Shown piece by piece: positions 24,614 to 34,294 of a DNA stretch of 64,000 nt (position 1 is its first letter; each line of letters begins with the position of its first letter). Both the position numbers and the translations under genes were made by a program. The notes under the pieces were generated by a model. The model made no database searches. It worked only from the letters and a program-made list of their open reading frames with translations, and had not been told where the DNA came from. The stretch is taken from positions 2,790,001-2,854,000 of the forward strand of contig NZ_AP018823.1 of the NCBI RefSeq assembly GCF_002217795.2, read 5' to 3'. The DNA comes from Aquitalea magnusonii. GTDB lineage: Bacteria > Pseudomonadota > Gammaproteobacteria > Burkholderiales > Chromobacteriaceae.

Positions 24614-25994
24614 TATAGAATTTCCCATTTTCCTGACCCAATAAGGGCCTTGATATTATTGACACCTTGCAGGTGTATGCGGTCGGTGAGGCCATTAGCA
24701 TCAAGTGTACCGGACTTGAGTTTATTTCCTGTATCCGAGCAGTAATAGACGTATTTATTTCCACATAATTCAGGATGTGACTCAGTTAGTAATTGAGCAT
24801 CAATCTGCTCTGTACATGTGATTTTTTTGTATTCTGGCAATGCCCAATCCATACTCGCGGGCCCGCTCAGATTGTGGCTCGCCCCCTTCACGCTCACCGT
24901 CCCCGGACAGTGGATTTCGATATTGCCGCCTTTTAACCGGATATAAGCGCCGCCGCTGGTAAGCAGGATTTCCTGCTTGGCGTTGACCACAATCCTTTCT
25001 TTGCAGGAGGTAATCGTCACATCCTTATCCGCCGTCAGTTCCATCGCATCGCTCTGCGCTTGCACCTGCACCTTGCCCTTGGCGGCAATCAGCTTCAGCG
25101 CCACCTTGTCTTTCACCCCGGCCACAAACAGGCTGATGTGCTGGCCGACGTTGTGCAGCCAGCGGCGGCCGGTGGTGTGGTTGGCGTCGCGCTGGGCGAT
25201 GAGGTTGAGGTTGGTTCCGGCGCTGAGGGTGTGGCTTTGTTCGGTCAGGCGGGCGCGGACAGGATGAGCAGCGGCTGTTGGCCGGCCTGGTGTTTTGCCG
25301 TCTTGCCGTCTTTGTCGGTGTTGCTGCCGGCTTCCCAGGCTTTGAGCGCGGCGGCGTGGTGTTGCAGGTGGCCGCTGTCCTTGTTGCCGTCTTTGCCGTT
25401 GTCGGGGGTGATGGCGTCCGGCCCGGTTTCCATGCTGTCGGCCAGTTGCGCGGCGGCGGTGTCGCCCAGGCTTTGGCTGAGGCTGAGCGCTGCGTCGAGC
25501 TGTCTTTGCGCATGCTCGCGCGCCAGTTGTTTGCCGGATGCGCCGCTTTGCGCTTCGGTGCTGATCAGCAAGCCTTGACCCGCACGCAGTGCACCGGAAA
25601 GGTCGGTGCGTAGTTCGAAGCCTTCGCCGCGCGGCTGGTCTTTGCCATTGCTGCGCGGGTGGGTGAGGTAGCCCTGGTTGAGCTGGGTGTGGCCGTGTTC
25701 GGATGACAGCTCGGCCCGTGACACCACCCCGCAGCGCACCACCTGGCTGCCAGCGGCATCCAGCCCCCCCAGGCGGGCGGCTACCCCCAGCAGCGACTTG
25801 AGTTCGATAGTGCCGTCGGGGGATAAACAGGTGAGCTGATAGCGATAGGCTTGCGACACGCCCTCGCTGCCGTCCAGCGTGTGCGGCAATAACTGCTCGG
25901 CGGCGATCTGCCCGCCATCCAGCTGCAGGGTGAGCAGACGCTGGTGCTGGGAAAAGGCGGCGGCGAAGCTGGCGAGCAGGGAGGAAAAATCCAT
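24613..25994 (-). pseudogene. vgrG: VgrG (T6SS spike) pseudogene with internal deletion and frameshift
   Basis: The N-terminus MDFSSLLASFAAAFSQHQRL, RLLTLQLDGG and SQAYRYQLTCLS is that of VgrG. After CGVVSRAELSSEHG the sequence jumps to GYLTHPRSNGKDQPRGEGFE, so most of the gp27/gp5-like body is missing. The frame ends near 25245 at LILSAPA and resumes in another frame with TEQSHTLSAGTNLNLIAQRD. A DUF2345-type C-terminus (GGAYIRLKGGNIEIHCPG) and a short unknown extension ending GSGKWEIL follow. A full VgrG is far longer. It would have delivered the downstream effector; it cannot do so now. Confidence 0.8.
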
Positions 25995-26184
25995 GGTGCG
26001 GGCTATCACGTCGGCTGACGTGAATCATCACATTCTGTTGAAAGTTCAACAGTTTATGCCTTCAGCATGGCTCAAACAAGGCTGAATGGCATGAATGCGT
26101 AGTTCTACTGAGTTTTTGCCGTGGTGTTCTGCCTGCAAAACATGACCCACCGCATGCCAGCATCAACACCCGGCAGGCGTAGGC

Positions 26185-26209
26185 AAAAAAATGCCCGGCA
26201 ACGCCGGGC
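26185..26209 (-). terminator. Rho-independent terminator of dadAX
   Basis: On the minus strand a GCCCGGC stem, a 3-base loop and GCCGGGC are followed by seven T (plus-strand A run 26185-26191). It lies 35 bp past the dadX stop. Confidence 0.85.
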
Positions 26210-26243
26210 GAGAGACAAAGTACTACACAAAGCACGAGGAAAT

Positions 26244-27311
26244 TCAGTTGTAGCTAAAGTGCGCGCGTTTCACATTGCACAGCACTTCATAAGAAATGGT
26301 GCCAGCCTGGGCCGCCACTTCATTGATGTGGATGGTGTCACCCCACAGCTCCACCTCGCTGCCGATGCCGGCTTGCGGAAGGTCGGTCAGGTCCACCGTC
26401 ATCATGTCCATCGACACGCGGCCAATCACGCGCGAGCGCACGCCATCAATGGCCACCGGGCTGCCGGTGGAAGCCAGACGCGGGTAGCCATCGGCATAAC
26501 CACAGGCAATCAGGCCCACGCGGGTGGGACGCTCGGCGACAAAGCTGGCGCCATAGCCCACCGGCTCGCCAGCGGCCAGTTCGCGCACACCGAACACGCG
26601 GGTGCTCAGACGCATCACCGGCTGCAAGGCAGCACCCTGATCGAAACCGGCCGGCAGCGGCGACGCACCGTACAGCATGATGCCGGCGCGGTTCCACTGG
26701 CGGTGCGAGCGTTCGTGGCACAGGATGCCCGCCGAGTTGGCAATGCTCTCCTCACCCGGCAGATAACGGCAGATGCTGTCGAAGGCTTCCAGCTGGGCAT
26801 GGGTAGCAGACAATTGCGGTTCGTCGGCACGGGCAAAGTGGCTCATCTTGACGATCTTGCCTACCTTGCCACTGGCCATCAGCTTGCAATGCGCGGCAGC
26901 GTAGTCCTGCGGGAAGAAACCGGCGCGATGCATGCCGGAATCCATCTTCAGCCACACGGTGTAAGGCTTGGCCGGATTGGCCTGCAGCACCATGTCCAGC
27001 TGTTGCTGGCTTTGCACCACAAACCACAGATCGTGCTGCTCGACATCAGCCAGTTCGGCCGCTTCGAACACGCCTTCCAGCAGCACGATGGGCAAGGTCA
27101 CCCCGCCCTCGCGCAACTGGATGGCTTCTTCCAGACAAGCCACGGCAAAACCGTCGGCCACATCGGCCAGTGCCTGGGCACAGCGCACTGCGCCGTGGCC
27201 ATAGGCATTGGCCTTGATCACCGCCAGGGTCGGGCCACCGGCCTGCTGTTTGGCCAGCAGGTAGTTATGGCGCAGCTTGTCCAGACGGATACTGGCAATC
27301 AGCGGGCGCAT
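26244..27311 (-). CDS. dadX: Alanine racemase (catabolic, PLP-dependent)
   Basis: 355 residues. It interconverts L- and D-alanine; in this operon it supplies D-alanine to DadA, and the product also serves peptidoglycan synthesis. The PLP lysine lies in LAVIKANAYGHG near the N-terminus. Further signatures are LKMDSGMHRAGFFP, the catalytic-tyrosine region GYGASFVAERPTRVG and SMDMMTVDLTDLP. The ATG at 27311 begins MRPLIASIRLDKLRHNY, the usual family start, 4 bp after the dadA stop. Co-transcription with dadA makes dadX more likely than a biosynthetic alr. A terminator follows. Confidence 0.93.
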   Translation of the reverse strand: MRPLIASIRLDKLRHNYLLAKQQAGGPTLAVIKANAYGHGAVRCAQALADVADGFAVACLEEAIQLREGGVTLPIVLLEGVFEAAELADVEQHDLWFVVQSQQQLDMVLQANPAKPYTVWLKMDSGMHRAGFFPQDYAAAHCKLMASGKVGKIVKMSHFARADEPQLSATHAQLEAFDSICRYLPGEESIANSAGILCHERSHRQWNRAGIMLYGASPLPAGFDQGAALQPVMRLSTRVFGVRELAAGEPVGYGASFVAERPTRVGLIACGYADGYPRLASTGSPVAIDGVRSRVIGRVSMDMMTVDLTDLPQAGIGSEVELWGDTIHINEVAAQAGTISYEVLCNVKRAHFSYN

Positions 27312-27315
27312 GCGC

Positions 27316-28626
27316 TCAGGCCCCTGCGTTGGCGGTACGGGAGTGCATCGGCACCACCAGGGTTTCGCCCTGCTTGGCGTAACGCTGGATGGACAGGCCG
27401 TCCACGCTGATTTCTGGCTGTACGCCGACAATCTGGTCGGCCAGCACCTTGCCGGAACCGGCGCTCATGGTCCAGCCCAGCGTACCGTGGCCGGTATTGA
27501 GCGACAGGTTGGCATAGCGGGTGGCGCCGATGATGGGCGTGCCATCCGGGGTCATCGGACGCAGGCCGGTCCAGAAGGTGGCTGCCGGAATGTCGCCGCC
27601 ATCCGGATACAGGTCACCCACCACCAGTTCCAGCGTTTCACGACGACGCGGGTTGAGGTCCAGGTTGTAACCGGCCAGCTCGGCCATGCCGCCCACGCGG
27701 ATACGGTCGTTGAAACGGGTGATGGCCACCTTGTAGGTTTCGTCCAGAATGGTGGAAACCGGTGCCATGGCCGGGTTGGTGATCGGCACGGTCAGCGAGT
27801 AGCCCTTGACCGGGTATACCGGAATATCAATGCCCAGGTTTTGCAGCAGATCGCGCGAGTAGCTGCCCAGTGCCACCACGTAGTGGTCGGCAGTCAGCAT
27901 TTCGTCGCCGATGCGCACGCCGGTGATACGGCCGTTATGGGTTTCGATGGCGCTGATGTTGACGCCAAAGCGGAACTTCACGCCCTTGGCGGCAGCCAGT
28001 TCGGCCAGACGGCTGGTGAACAGGTTGCAGTCGCCGGTTTCGTCGTTCGGCAGTTGCAGGCCGCCGGTCAGCTTGTGCTTCACCTTGGCCAGCGCCGGTT
28101 CCACACGGGCGCAGCCGTCCGGGTCCAGCACATTGAAGTCCACACCGCATTCTTTCAGCACGGCGATATCCTTGGCCATGCCTTCCACTTGTGCCTGCGA
28201 GCGGAACAGCTGCAGGGTGCCGCCCTGACGGCCTTCGTAATCCAGGCCGGTTTCGGCACGCAGTTCCTTGATCTTGTCGCGGCTGTATTCCGCCAGGCGC
28301 ATCATGCGGCCCTTGTTGATGGCGTAGGATTTTTCATTACAGTTGGCCAGCATCTTGGCAATCCACTGCAACTGGTAAACGCTGCCATCCGGCTGAATGG
28401 CCAGCGGCGCATGGCGCTGGAACATCCACTTGATGGCCTTGGTCGGGATGCCGGGGGCTGCCCAGGGCGCGGAATAACCCGGGGAAATCTGGCCTGCATT
28501 GCCGAAGCTGGTTTCCAGTGCCACGCCGTCCTGGCGCTCCAGCACAGTCACGTCCACGCCAGCCTTGGCCAGATACCATGCAGTGGATACCCCCACCACG
28601 CCACCACCCAGAACGATTACCTTCAT
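27316..28626 (-). CDS. dadA: D-amino acid dehydrogenase small subunit
   Basis: 436 residues. An FAD enzyme at the membrane that oxidises D-alanine to pyruvate and ammonia, passing electrons to the respiratory chain. The dinucleotide-binding motif [20 protein letters not shown] opens the protein. [31 protein letters not shown] and [16 protein letters not shown] are typical of DadA. The start at 28626 has GAGGAA just upstream. It is the first gene of dadA-dadX, with an Lrp-type gene diverging from the same intergenic region. Confidence 0.95.
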   Translation of the reverse strand: MKVIVLGGGVVGVSTAWYLAKAGVDVTVLERQDGVALETSFGNAGQISPGYSAPWAAPGIPTKAIKWMFQRHAPLAIQPDGSVYQLQWIAKMLANCNEKSYAINKGRMMRLAEYSRDKIKELRAETGLDYEGRQGGTLQLFRSQAQVEGMAKDIAVLKECGVDFNVLDPDGCARVEPALAKVKHKLTGGLQLPNDETGDCNLFTSRLAELAAAKGVKFRFGVNISAIETHNGRITGVRIGDEMLTADHYVVALGSYSRDLLQNLGIDIPVYPVKGYSLTVPITNPAMAPVSTILDETYKVAITRFNDRIRVGGMAELAGYNLDLNPRRRETLELVVGDLYPDGGDIPAATFWTGLRPMTPDGTPIIGATRYANLSLNTGHGTLGWTMSAGSGKVLADQIVGVQPEISVDGLSIQRYAKQGETLVVPMHSRTANAGA

Positions 28627-28761
28627 TTCCTCTTTCTCCGTGCCGCGCATCATGCGCTTAGTGATTTTATGTAGTATATTTATTTCAATGCAGTTTTATT
28701 CACCAAATTAGTACAATTACACATTTAATTTTCCTGCGAAAATATACTTTGATAGTGAATC
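28627..28761. promoter_or_regulatory. Divergent dadA / lrp-type regulator control region
   Basis: 135 bp of AT-rich DNA between divergent dadA and the Lrp-type gene. It contains short A/T tracts such as TAGTATATTTATTT and TACAATTACACATTTAATTTT, suited to Lrp-family binding. Exact promoters are not assigned. The arrangement (regulator adjacent and divergent) implies control of dadAX by alanine through the regulator. Confidence 0.6.
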
Positions 28762-29250
28762 ATGAAAGTAAAACACACACACGCCAGAGAACTGGACAAG
28801 ATCGACCTTAAGATATTGAAATGGTTGCAGAAAAACGGCCGTATCGCCATGACGGAGCTGGCGGAAAAGGTGGGCCTCTCCACCACGCCCTGCACCGAAC
28901 GGGTAAGGCGGCTGGAGCGCGACGGCGTGATCGAAGGCTATTACGCCCGGCTCAACCCGCAGGCCATGGGCGCGTCACTGCTGGTATTCGTGGAGATCAA
29001 GCTGTCGGCCAAATCGGGCAATATCTTTGACGCCTTCCGCCGTGAAATCCAGAACATCCCGGAAATCCTGGAATGCCACCTGGTATCCGGTGAATACGAC
29101 TACCTGATCAAGGCGCGCATTCCCGACATGTCGATGTACCGCAAGCTGCTGGGGGAAATCCTGCTGCAACTGCCCAATGCCAATGAATCACGCAGCTATG
29201 TGGTAATGGAAGAAGTGAAAGAAACCCATATGCTGGCATTGCCGGAATAG
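28762..29250 (+). CDS. Lrp/AsnC-family regulator of dadAX
   Basis: 162 residues. The N-terminal winged helix-turn-helix (DLKILKWLQKNGRIAMTELA, LSTTPCTERVRRLERDGVIE) is followed by a RAM/AsnC effector domain (FVEIKLSAKSGNIFDAFRRE, ECHLVSGEYDYLIKARIPDM). It closely resembles Lrp. Its position divergent from dadA suggests it senses alanine or leucine and activates alanine catabolism (DadR-like), which is inference. Start at ATG 28762; VKHTHARELDKIDLKIL is normal for the family. Confidence 0.9.
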   Translation: MKVKHTHARELDKIDLKILKWLQKNGRIAMTELAEKVGLSTTPCTERVRRLERDGVIEGYYARLNPQAMGASLLVFVEIKLSAKSGNIFDAFRREIQNIPEILECHLVSGEYDYLIKARIPDMSMYRKLLGEILLQLPNANESRSYVVMEEVKETHMLALPE

Positions 29251-29482
29251 CCAAGCTGCCCTAACAGTCATGCCCCTCCCTGCCTGCACCTGTACCAATA
29301 GCAGGGACAGCAGACCCCTGCCTTGAATTTCAAACCTGCAGCCTCTTATACCTGATTGTCTTACTTCAGTTTTGAGTAGTTTCAACAAAAGGCCGGCGGC
29401 CACGACGGAATGCTGCATGCATCCAGATCAGCCTTGCCATCAGCACTATTGAGCAGACAATGCCATCGGGACAGGAGTCATC

Positions 29483-30610
29483 ATGTTGGGATTTTTTAAA
29501 GGCAAACCAAGCGAGCAGTCAGCAAAGGACAAACAGCTTCATCAGTTCAGCGCCATGCTGGATTACGTGGACAACCTGATCATGCTGGCGGACACCACGC
29601 CGGACAACACCATTTTCTACATGAACCACACCGCACGCGATGTATTGGCACAGCATCGCAATATGATGAACCAGAAGTTTCGCTCCGGTGTGGATGTCAG
29701 CAATGCTTTTCAGCACAGCATCCACCAGTTTCACCGCGACCCGGAACGAATCCGCCAGATTCTGCGTGATATCGCAGCGCGCCGCATCAACCACCATGAG
29801 GCGCTGATTCCGGTTGGCAGCGTCACCTTCAAAACCAAGGTGTTTCCCATCTGGGACGAACAGGACAGCAACAAGCTGCTGTGCTTCATGGCCAGCTTTC
29901 AGGACATTTCCTCGGAACTGGAAGCACAACGCTTGCGCGATGCCAATGACCAGCGCCGGCTGTTTCTGGAAGATCGCATCGACGAGTTGTCCAGCAATAT
30001 CCAGGCCATGACCACCACCATAGAAATGGTGGCCCAGCGCACCTCCTCCGCCTCCAACTCCTCGGAGGAAATGCTCAAGCGCGCACGCGATGGCAAGGGC
30101 ATGATCGAAAACAATGCCACGGCCATGCGCGCGGTCAGCAAGCTGGTAAGCAGTACCGCAGATAATCTGGGTTCGCTGGGCCAGCAATCGGAAACCATCG
30201 GCCAGATTGTCAGCGTGATCAAGGACATCGCCGACCAGACCAATCTGCTGGCCCTGAATGCAGCCATCGAAGCCGCACGGGCCGGGGAGATGGGACGCGG
30301 CTTTGCCGTGGTGGCGGACGAGGTACGCAAGCTGGCCGAGCGCACCACCAAGGCCACCCAGGAAATCGGCACCATGATTTGCGACATCCAGCAAGAGGTA
30401 AGCAGCAATATCAGCGCCATGGACAAAGGGCGCGAACAGGTGAAGACCACAGAACGTGACTTTGCCGCTGCCGAGGCGGCCATCGCCGCCATTGTTGAAG
30501 AAATCAACCGGGTACGCGATGTGGTGATAGAAATTGCCAACGCGGCTGAAGAACAGGCCGCCACTGCGCAGGATATCAGCGACAAGCTGGGAGAAATCGC
30601 CCGTCACTGA
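29483..30610 (+). CDS. Soluble PAS-type methyl-accepting chemotaxis protein
   Basis: 375 residues with no transmembrane segment or HAMP domain. An N-terminal PAS-like sensor of about 140 residues ([40 protein letters not shown]) precedes a long coiled coil. The conserved signalling tip lies in [20 protein letters not shown] and [20 protein letters not shown], which contacts CheA/CheW. CAGGAG lies just before the ATG at 29483. It is monocistronic and followed by a terminator-like hairpin. The ligand or redox cue is unknown. Confidence 0.88.
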   Translation: MLGFFKGKPSEQSAKDKQLHQFSAMLDYVDNLIMLADTTPDNTIFYMNHTARDVLAQHRNMMNQKFRSGVDVSNAFQHSIHQFHRDPERIRQILRDIAARRINHHEALIPVGSVTFKTKVFPIWDEQDSNKLLCFMASFQDISSELEAQRLRDANDQRRLFLEDRIDELSSNIQAMTTTIEMVAQRTSSASNSSEEMLKRARDGKGMIENNATAMRAVSKLVSSTADNLGSLGQQSETIGQIVSVIKDIADQTNLLALNAAIEAARAGEMGRGFAVVADEVRKLAERTTKATQEIGTMICDIQQEVSSNISAMDKGREQVKTTERDFAAAEAAIAAIVEEINRVRDVVIEIANAAEEQAATAQDISDKLGEIARH

Positions 30611-30668
30611 TACTGACACCACCCGGCAAGCCACCCTCTTGCCAGCGCTACTGCCTGCGTTTACTGTG

Positions 30669-30693
30669 AGGGCTGTTCTCCCCAGCCCTTTTC
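30669..30693 (+). terminator. Terminator-like hairpin after the chemoreceptor gene
   Basis: AGGGCTG, a 7-nt loop TTCTCCC, then CAGCCCT followed by TTTCTCT. It ends 9 bp before the next gene's start, which has no visible Shine-Dalgarno sequence, so the hairpin may also affect that gene. Confidence 0.6.
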
Positions 30694-30701
30694 TCTAATT
30701 C

Positions 30702-31211
30702 ATGAGCCTGCAATCCGTCCGCGATTTTTTTGCCAGCCGCCAACTGGACATCCCCATCATCGAACTGGAAGTCAGCACCGCCACGGTGGCGCTGGCCGCC
30801 GAAGCCCACGGCGTGGAGCCGGGGCGCATTGCCAAAACCCTGTCTTTCCGTCTGAACAGCGGCGAGGTGATCATTCTGGTCACCCGTGGCGATGCCCGCA
30901 TCGACAACCGCAAGTTCAAGGAAGCCTTTGGCAAGGGCAAGATGCTGGCGGTGGAAGAAGTGGTGGAACTGACCGGCCACCCGGTAGGCGGTGTCTGCCC
31001 GTTTGGCCTGGCGCAGCCGCTACCGGTCTATATGGATGCCTCGCTGCGCGACTTTGACGAGGTATTGCCCGCTGCCGGGGCCATTCACAGCGCGGTGCGC
31101 ATCAGCCCGGCGCTGATGGCCGAGCTTACCGACGCCCGCTGGGTGGATGTGTGCCAGCCCAGCGCCGATAGCGGCAGCGCCAGCACGCTCAGCGCGACGG
31201 CCACCAGCTAG
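30702..31211 (+). CDS. YbaK/EbsC-family aminoacyl-tRNA deacylase-like protein
   Basis: 169 residues. Family members hydrolyse mischarged tRNA such as Cys-tRNA(Pro). AAEAHGVEPGRIAKTLSFRL, the ILVTRGDARIDNRKFKEAFG segment with the catalytic lysine and the ELTGHPVGGVCPFG block are standard. The C-terminal roughly 15 residues (SADSGSASTLSATATS) look disordered. Its stop overlaps the stop of the convergent ABC ATPase gene by four bases. Substrate specificity cannot be told from the sequence. Confidence 0.85.
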   Translation: MSLQSVRDFFASRQLDIPIIELEVSTATVALAAEAHGVEPGRIAKTLSFRLNSGEVIILVTRGDARIDNRKFKEAFGKGKMLAVEEVVELTGHPVGGVCPFGLAQPLPVYMDASLRDFDEVLPAAGAIHSAVRISPALMAELTDARWVDVCQPSADSGSASTLSATATS

Positions 31212-32179
31212 GCTGCGGCTCCGGCGGCGGCGGCGGCGTAGCGCAGCATGGCGTTGCGGTCTATGCCCACCGCCAGCGTGCCACCCACCTGCAAGTTGGC
31301 ACCATAGCGTGCCAGCTCTCGTGCAGACAGGGTCAGCGTCAACTCCCCGTCCATGCTGGCCACCGTCACCCGCACGCCGTCCGCCAGCTGGATGATGCGT
31401 TGCACCTGTGCCAGCGGCTGGTCCGCGCCCAGGCATAGGGCCTGCTCCGGCACCACGCCCTCCTCCAGCACGTTTTCATAACCGATGAAGCGCGCCAGCC
31501 AGGGAGTGGCCGGTGCCGCCAGCAGTTGCGCCGGGCTAGCACATTGCACTATGCGGCCATCCTTGAGCACGGCCACGCGGTCGGCCAGGGCAAAAGCTTC
31601 TTCCCGGTCGTGGGTCACCAGCATGGCCGGCATGCGCTGACGCTGTAATTGCTGACGGAACTCCAGTTGCAACTGGCGGCGCAGGTCGGCATCCAGGCTG
31701 GAAAACGGCTCGTCCAGCAACAGCAGCCGCGGTGCCGTCACCAGCGCCCGCGCCAGTGCCACGCGCTGTTGCTCGCCACCGGACAAGGTCCACACCTTGC
31801 GGGTTTCCATACCGGCCAGCCCCAGTTGCTGCAAGCAGGTACGTGCCTGTTGCTGTGCCGCCGCGCGCGCGAGGCCGCGCTCACGCAGACCGAAACAGAC
31901 ATTGCCCAATACGTCCAGATGCGGAAACAGGGCAAAGTCCTGAAACATCAGCGCAAAGCCACGCTGCTCCACCGGCACGGCAGCCAGGTCCTGCCCGGCA
32001 AACAGCATACGGCCGCTATCTACCGGCTCCAGCCCGGCAATCATCTTCAGCAAGGTGCTCTTGCCGCCGCCGGACGGCCCCAGCAAGGCCAGCACTTCGC
32101 CCTCGGCCAGTTGCAGGCTCAGCCGGTCGGCCACCAGCTTGTCGCCAAAGCGCTTGCATACCCCATCCAGTTGCAGCAT
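31208..32179 (-). CDS. thiQ: Thiamine ABC transporter ATP-binding protein
   Basis: 323 residues. Energises import of thiamine/TPP with ThiB and ThiP at the inner membrane. Walker A GPSGGGKST, Q-loop MFQDFALFPHLD, signature LSGGEQQRVALARAL, Walker B LLLLDEPFSSLD and H-loop LVTHDREEA are all present. A C-terminal TOBE-like extension of about 90 residues makes it longer than the roughly 230-residue enterobacterial ThiQ and closer to iron/putrescine-type ATPases. The TPP riboswitch at the operon head supports the thiamine assignment. It begins one base after the thiP stop. Confidence 0.8.
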   Translation of the reverse strand: MLQLDGVCKRFGDKLVADRLSLQLAEGEVLALLGPSGGGKSTLLKMIAGLEPVDSGRMLFAGQDLAAVPVEQRGFALMFQDFALFPHLDVLGNVCFGLRERGLARAAAQQQARTCLQQLGLAGMETRKVWTLSGGEQQRVALARALVTAPRLLLLDEPFSSLDADLRRQLQLEFRQQLQRQRMPAMLVTHDREEAFALADRVAVLKDGRIVQCASPAQLLAAPATPWLARFIGYENVLEEGVVPEQALCLGADQPLAQVQRIIQLADGVRVTVASMDGELTLTLSARELARYGANLQVGGTLAVGIDRNAMLRYAAAAAGAAA

Positions 32180-32180
32180 G

Positions 32181-33728
32181 TCAGGACTCCTTCTTCAATT
32201 GGCGCTCGGCAGCCGATGGCCATTCGATCGCCACAAACGCCAGCAAGGCCAGCAGCATCAGCACGGCGGACAACAACATGGCCAGCGCGGCGTTATCCGG
32301 ACCGGGCCGGCCCAGCCGCTGGTAAATCAGTGTGGTGAGCGTCAGCCACTCCGGCCGGGACAAAAACAGGGTAACGGCAAACTCGCCCAGCGCGGTGGCC
32401 GCGGCAAAGGCCAGGCCACGGCGGAAAGCCGGTTGCAACAAGGGCCACAGCACGCGGGTAAAGGTTCGCAGCGGCGAAGCCCCCAGACTGCGCGCCGCCT
32501 GCGGCCAATGCGGCGGCAGGCTGTCCAGCGCACCGGCCAGGCTACGGGCAACAAAGGGATAGGCCAGCAAGGCATAGGTGGCCAGCAGCAAGGCCAGGCT
32601 GGCCGTCCATTGCGGATAAAGCAGCAACAGGCCAAACGCCAGGCACACCGGCGACACGATGAAGGGCAGAAAGGCCAAGGCCCGCAAAGCGAGGCTGGTG
32701 CGTGCGGCCAGTGCATGCAGGCAGCCCAGCCCCGCCGCCAGCAGCACCGCCAGTGCGCTGAAGCGGGCCGAATTGAACAAGGCCAGACGCACATCTTCAT
32801 CCGCCAGCATATCCGGCCCCAGCAGCCACAAGGCCTGAGCGGCGCGCCACAGCACGGCCAGCAGCGGCAAGCCGCCAAACAGCAGCAGCACCGCCAGCGC
32901 GGCCAACAGTTGCAGCCATTGTGCGCCTTGCGGTGGGCGCGGCGGCAGCGGGTCCACCTTCAGCGGCGCGGCCAGGCTGCGTTCCAGCCAGGCATACAGC
33001 GTGGCCATGACCCCGGTCACCAGCAGCATCAGCAAGGCCAGCGCACCGGCATCCGCCAGATTCAGCTCGTAAGCCACCAACTGGTAGATTTCCACCTCCA
33101 CCGTGGCATAGCGCTGCCCGCCCAGCAGCAGCGCCAGACCAAAACCGGAAAAGCAATACAGAAACACCAGGCACAGCGCCGACCACAACCAGGGCCGCAC
33201 TGCCGGCCACTCCACCCGCCAGAACACCCGCCACGGCGTGGCACCCAGTGTGCGCGCAGCGGCAATCCGGCTGGCTGGTATCAGGGACAAGCCTTCACAC
33301 GCGGCACGAATCACCAGTGGCAAATTGAAAAACAGATTGCCGTACAGCAGCAGCCAGGGCGTGTCCTGCAGATTGATGCCCAGCAAGCCTTGCGGGCCGA
33401 ACAGCGCCAGCACGCCCATGCCCGCCACCAGCGTGGGCATGACAAAGGGCAGCATCAGCAGGCGCAGTGTCAGGCTGCGCCCCGGAAACTGATAGCGCGC
33501 CAGACACCAGGCCAGCGGCAGGCCCACCAGCAGCGCCGCCACACAACTGGCCGCCGCTTGCAGCAGGGACCAGACAATACGCCATTGCAGGTAGGAATCG
33601 GCCAGCAGGCCAACAGAAAACTGCCCCTGCCCCTCTTGCAGCAAACGCAGCAGGGGCAGGATGGACATCAGCAGCAGAAAGGCCAGCGGCAACAGCGCCA
33701 GCGCAAGGGTACGGCGGCGCGCTGTCAT
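32181..33728 (-). CDS. thiP: Thiamine ABC transporter permease, two-domain
   Basis: 515 residues with about twelve transmembrane helices in two homologous halves. EAA-type loops are GATPWRVFWRVEWPAVRPWL and GASPLRTFTRVLWPLLQPAF, the docking sites for the ATPase. The N-terminus MTARRRTLALALLPLAFLLL starts at 33728, overlapping the GNAT stop (ATGA). The fused-permease architecture matches ThiP and FbpB. Thiamine specificity follows from the TPP riboswitch. Confidence 0.82.
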   Translation of the reverse strand: MTARRRTLALALLPLAFLLLMSILPLLRLLQEGQGQFSVGLLADSYLQWRIVWSLLQAAASCVAALLVGLPLAWCLARYQFPGRSLTLRLLMLPFVMPTLVAGMGVLALFGPQGLLGINLQDTPWLLLYGNLFFNLPLVIRAACEGLSLIPASRIAAARTLGATPWRVFWRVEWPAVRPWLWSALCLVFLYCFSGFGLALLLGGQRYATVEVEIYQLVAYELNLADAGALALLMLLVTGVMATLYAWLERSLAAPLKVDPLPPRPPQGAQWLQLLAALAVLLLFGGLPLLAVLWRAAQALWLLGPDMLADEDVRLALFNSARFSALAVLLAAGLGCLHALAARTSLALRALAFLPFIVSPVCLAFGLLLLYPQWTASLALLLATYALLAYPFVARSLAGALDSLPPHWPQAARSLGASPLRTFTRVLWPLLQPAFRRGLAFAAATALGEFAVTLFLSRPEWLTLTTLIYQRLGRPGPDNAALAMLLSAVLMLLALLAFVAIEWPSAAERQLKKES

Positions 33729-34294
33729 GCATGGTCCTGCTGGAAAGGCCAGTCGGCCACCAGCACGTCTTCCGGGCCGTCCTCCGGGTCTTCCACCCGC
33801 TCCAGCCAGCGAAAGCCCAGCCGGGCCGCCAGTTGCTGCGAGGGCAGATTGTCCGGGCTGATGGACAAGACAAAACGCTTTACCCCGGCGGTGTGTACCG
33901 CCCAGTCGGCACAGGCGGTCAAGGCTTCGGTGGCAAAGCCCTGACGACGGAATGCCGGCAGCACGCTATAGCCCAGCTCCACATCACCGCGCCCGGCCAG
34001 ATAAGGATGACCGGGACAGGTATGGAAATTGATATGTCCCACCAACTGGCCGGTTTCGCGCAACAGCATGGCGCGCATCGACCATGGCGCGTAATCCGGC
34101 TCGTTTTCCATCTGGTCCAGCCGCAGCGACATCACGGCCGCCTCCTCCAGCCAGCTGATGGGCAAGGGCGCGCCCAGCCAGCGCGCCGCTTCGGCCAGTC
34201 GCGCCTGCATGCTGGCCCGCAGCATGTCCGGCGTCAGATGACGCAGGATCAGCCGCGGGCTGAGGATGTCGGCAATCACGGGGCCAGTCTGCAT
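33725..34294 (-). CDS. GNAT-family N-acetyltransferase embedded in the thiamine transporter operon
   Basis: 189 residues from the ATG at 34294 (MQTGPVIADILSPRLILRHL), overlapping the thiB stop as TAATG; its own stop overlaps thiP. RimJ/RimL-like layout: LSPRLILRHLT, GHINFHTCPGH, then the acetyl-CoA-binding ELGYSVLPAFRRQGFATEAL and LSISPDNLPSQQLAARLGFR. The substrate is unknown. Overlaps on both sides make polycistronic expression near certain, so it should be under TPP control, which is unusual for this family. Confidence 0.85.
   Translation of the reverse strand: MQTGPVIADILSPRLILRHLTPDMLRASMQARLAEAARWLGAPLPISWLEEAAVMSLRLDQMENEPDYAPWSMRAMLLRETGQLVGHINFHTCPGHPYLAGRGDVELGYSVLPAFRRQGFATEALTACADWAVHTAGVKRFVLSISPDNLPSQQLAARLGFRWLERVEDPEDGPEDVLVADWPFQQDHA

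Noticed and set aside
29519..30634. 371-codon minus-strand frame opposite the chemoreceptor
   Set aside because: The plus strand encodes clear MCP motifs; the opposite frame is a codon-bias shadow.
32055..33944. 629-codon plus-strand frame across the thiP/thiQ region, Gln/Arg-rich
   Set aside because: Antisense shadow of the permease and ATPase; no recognisable domain.
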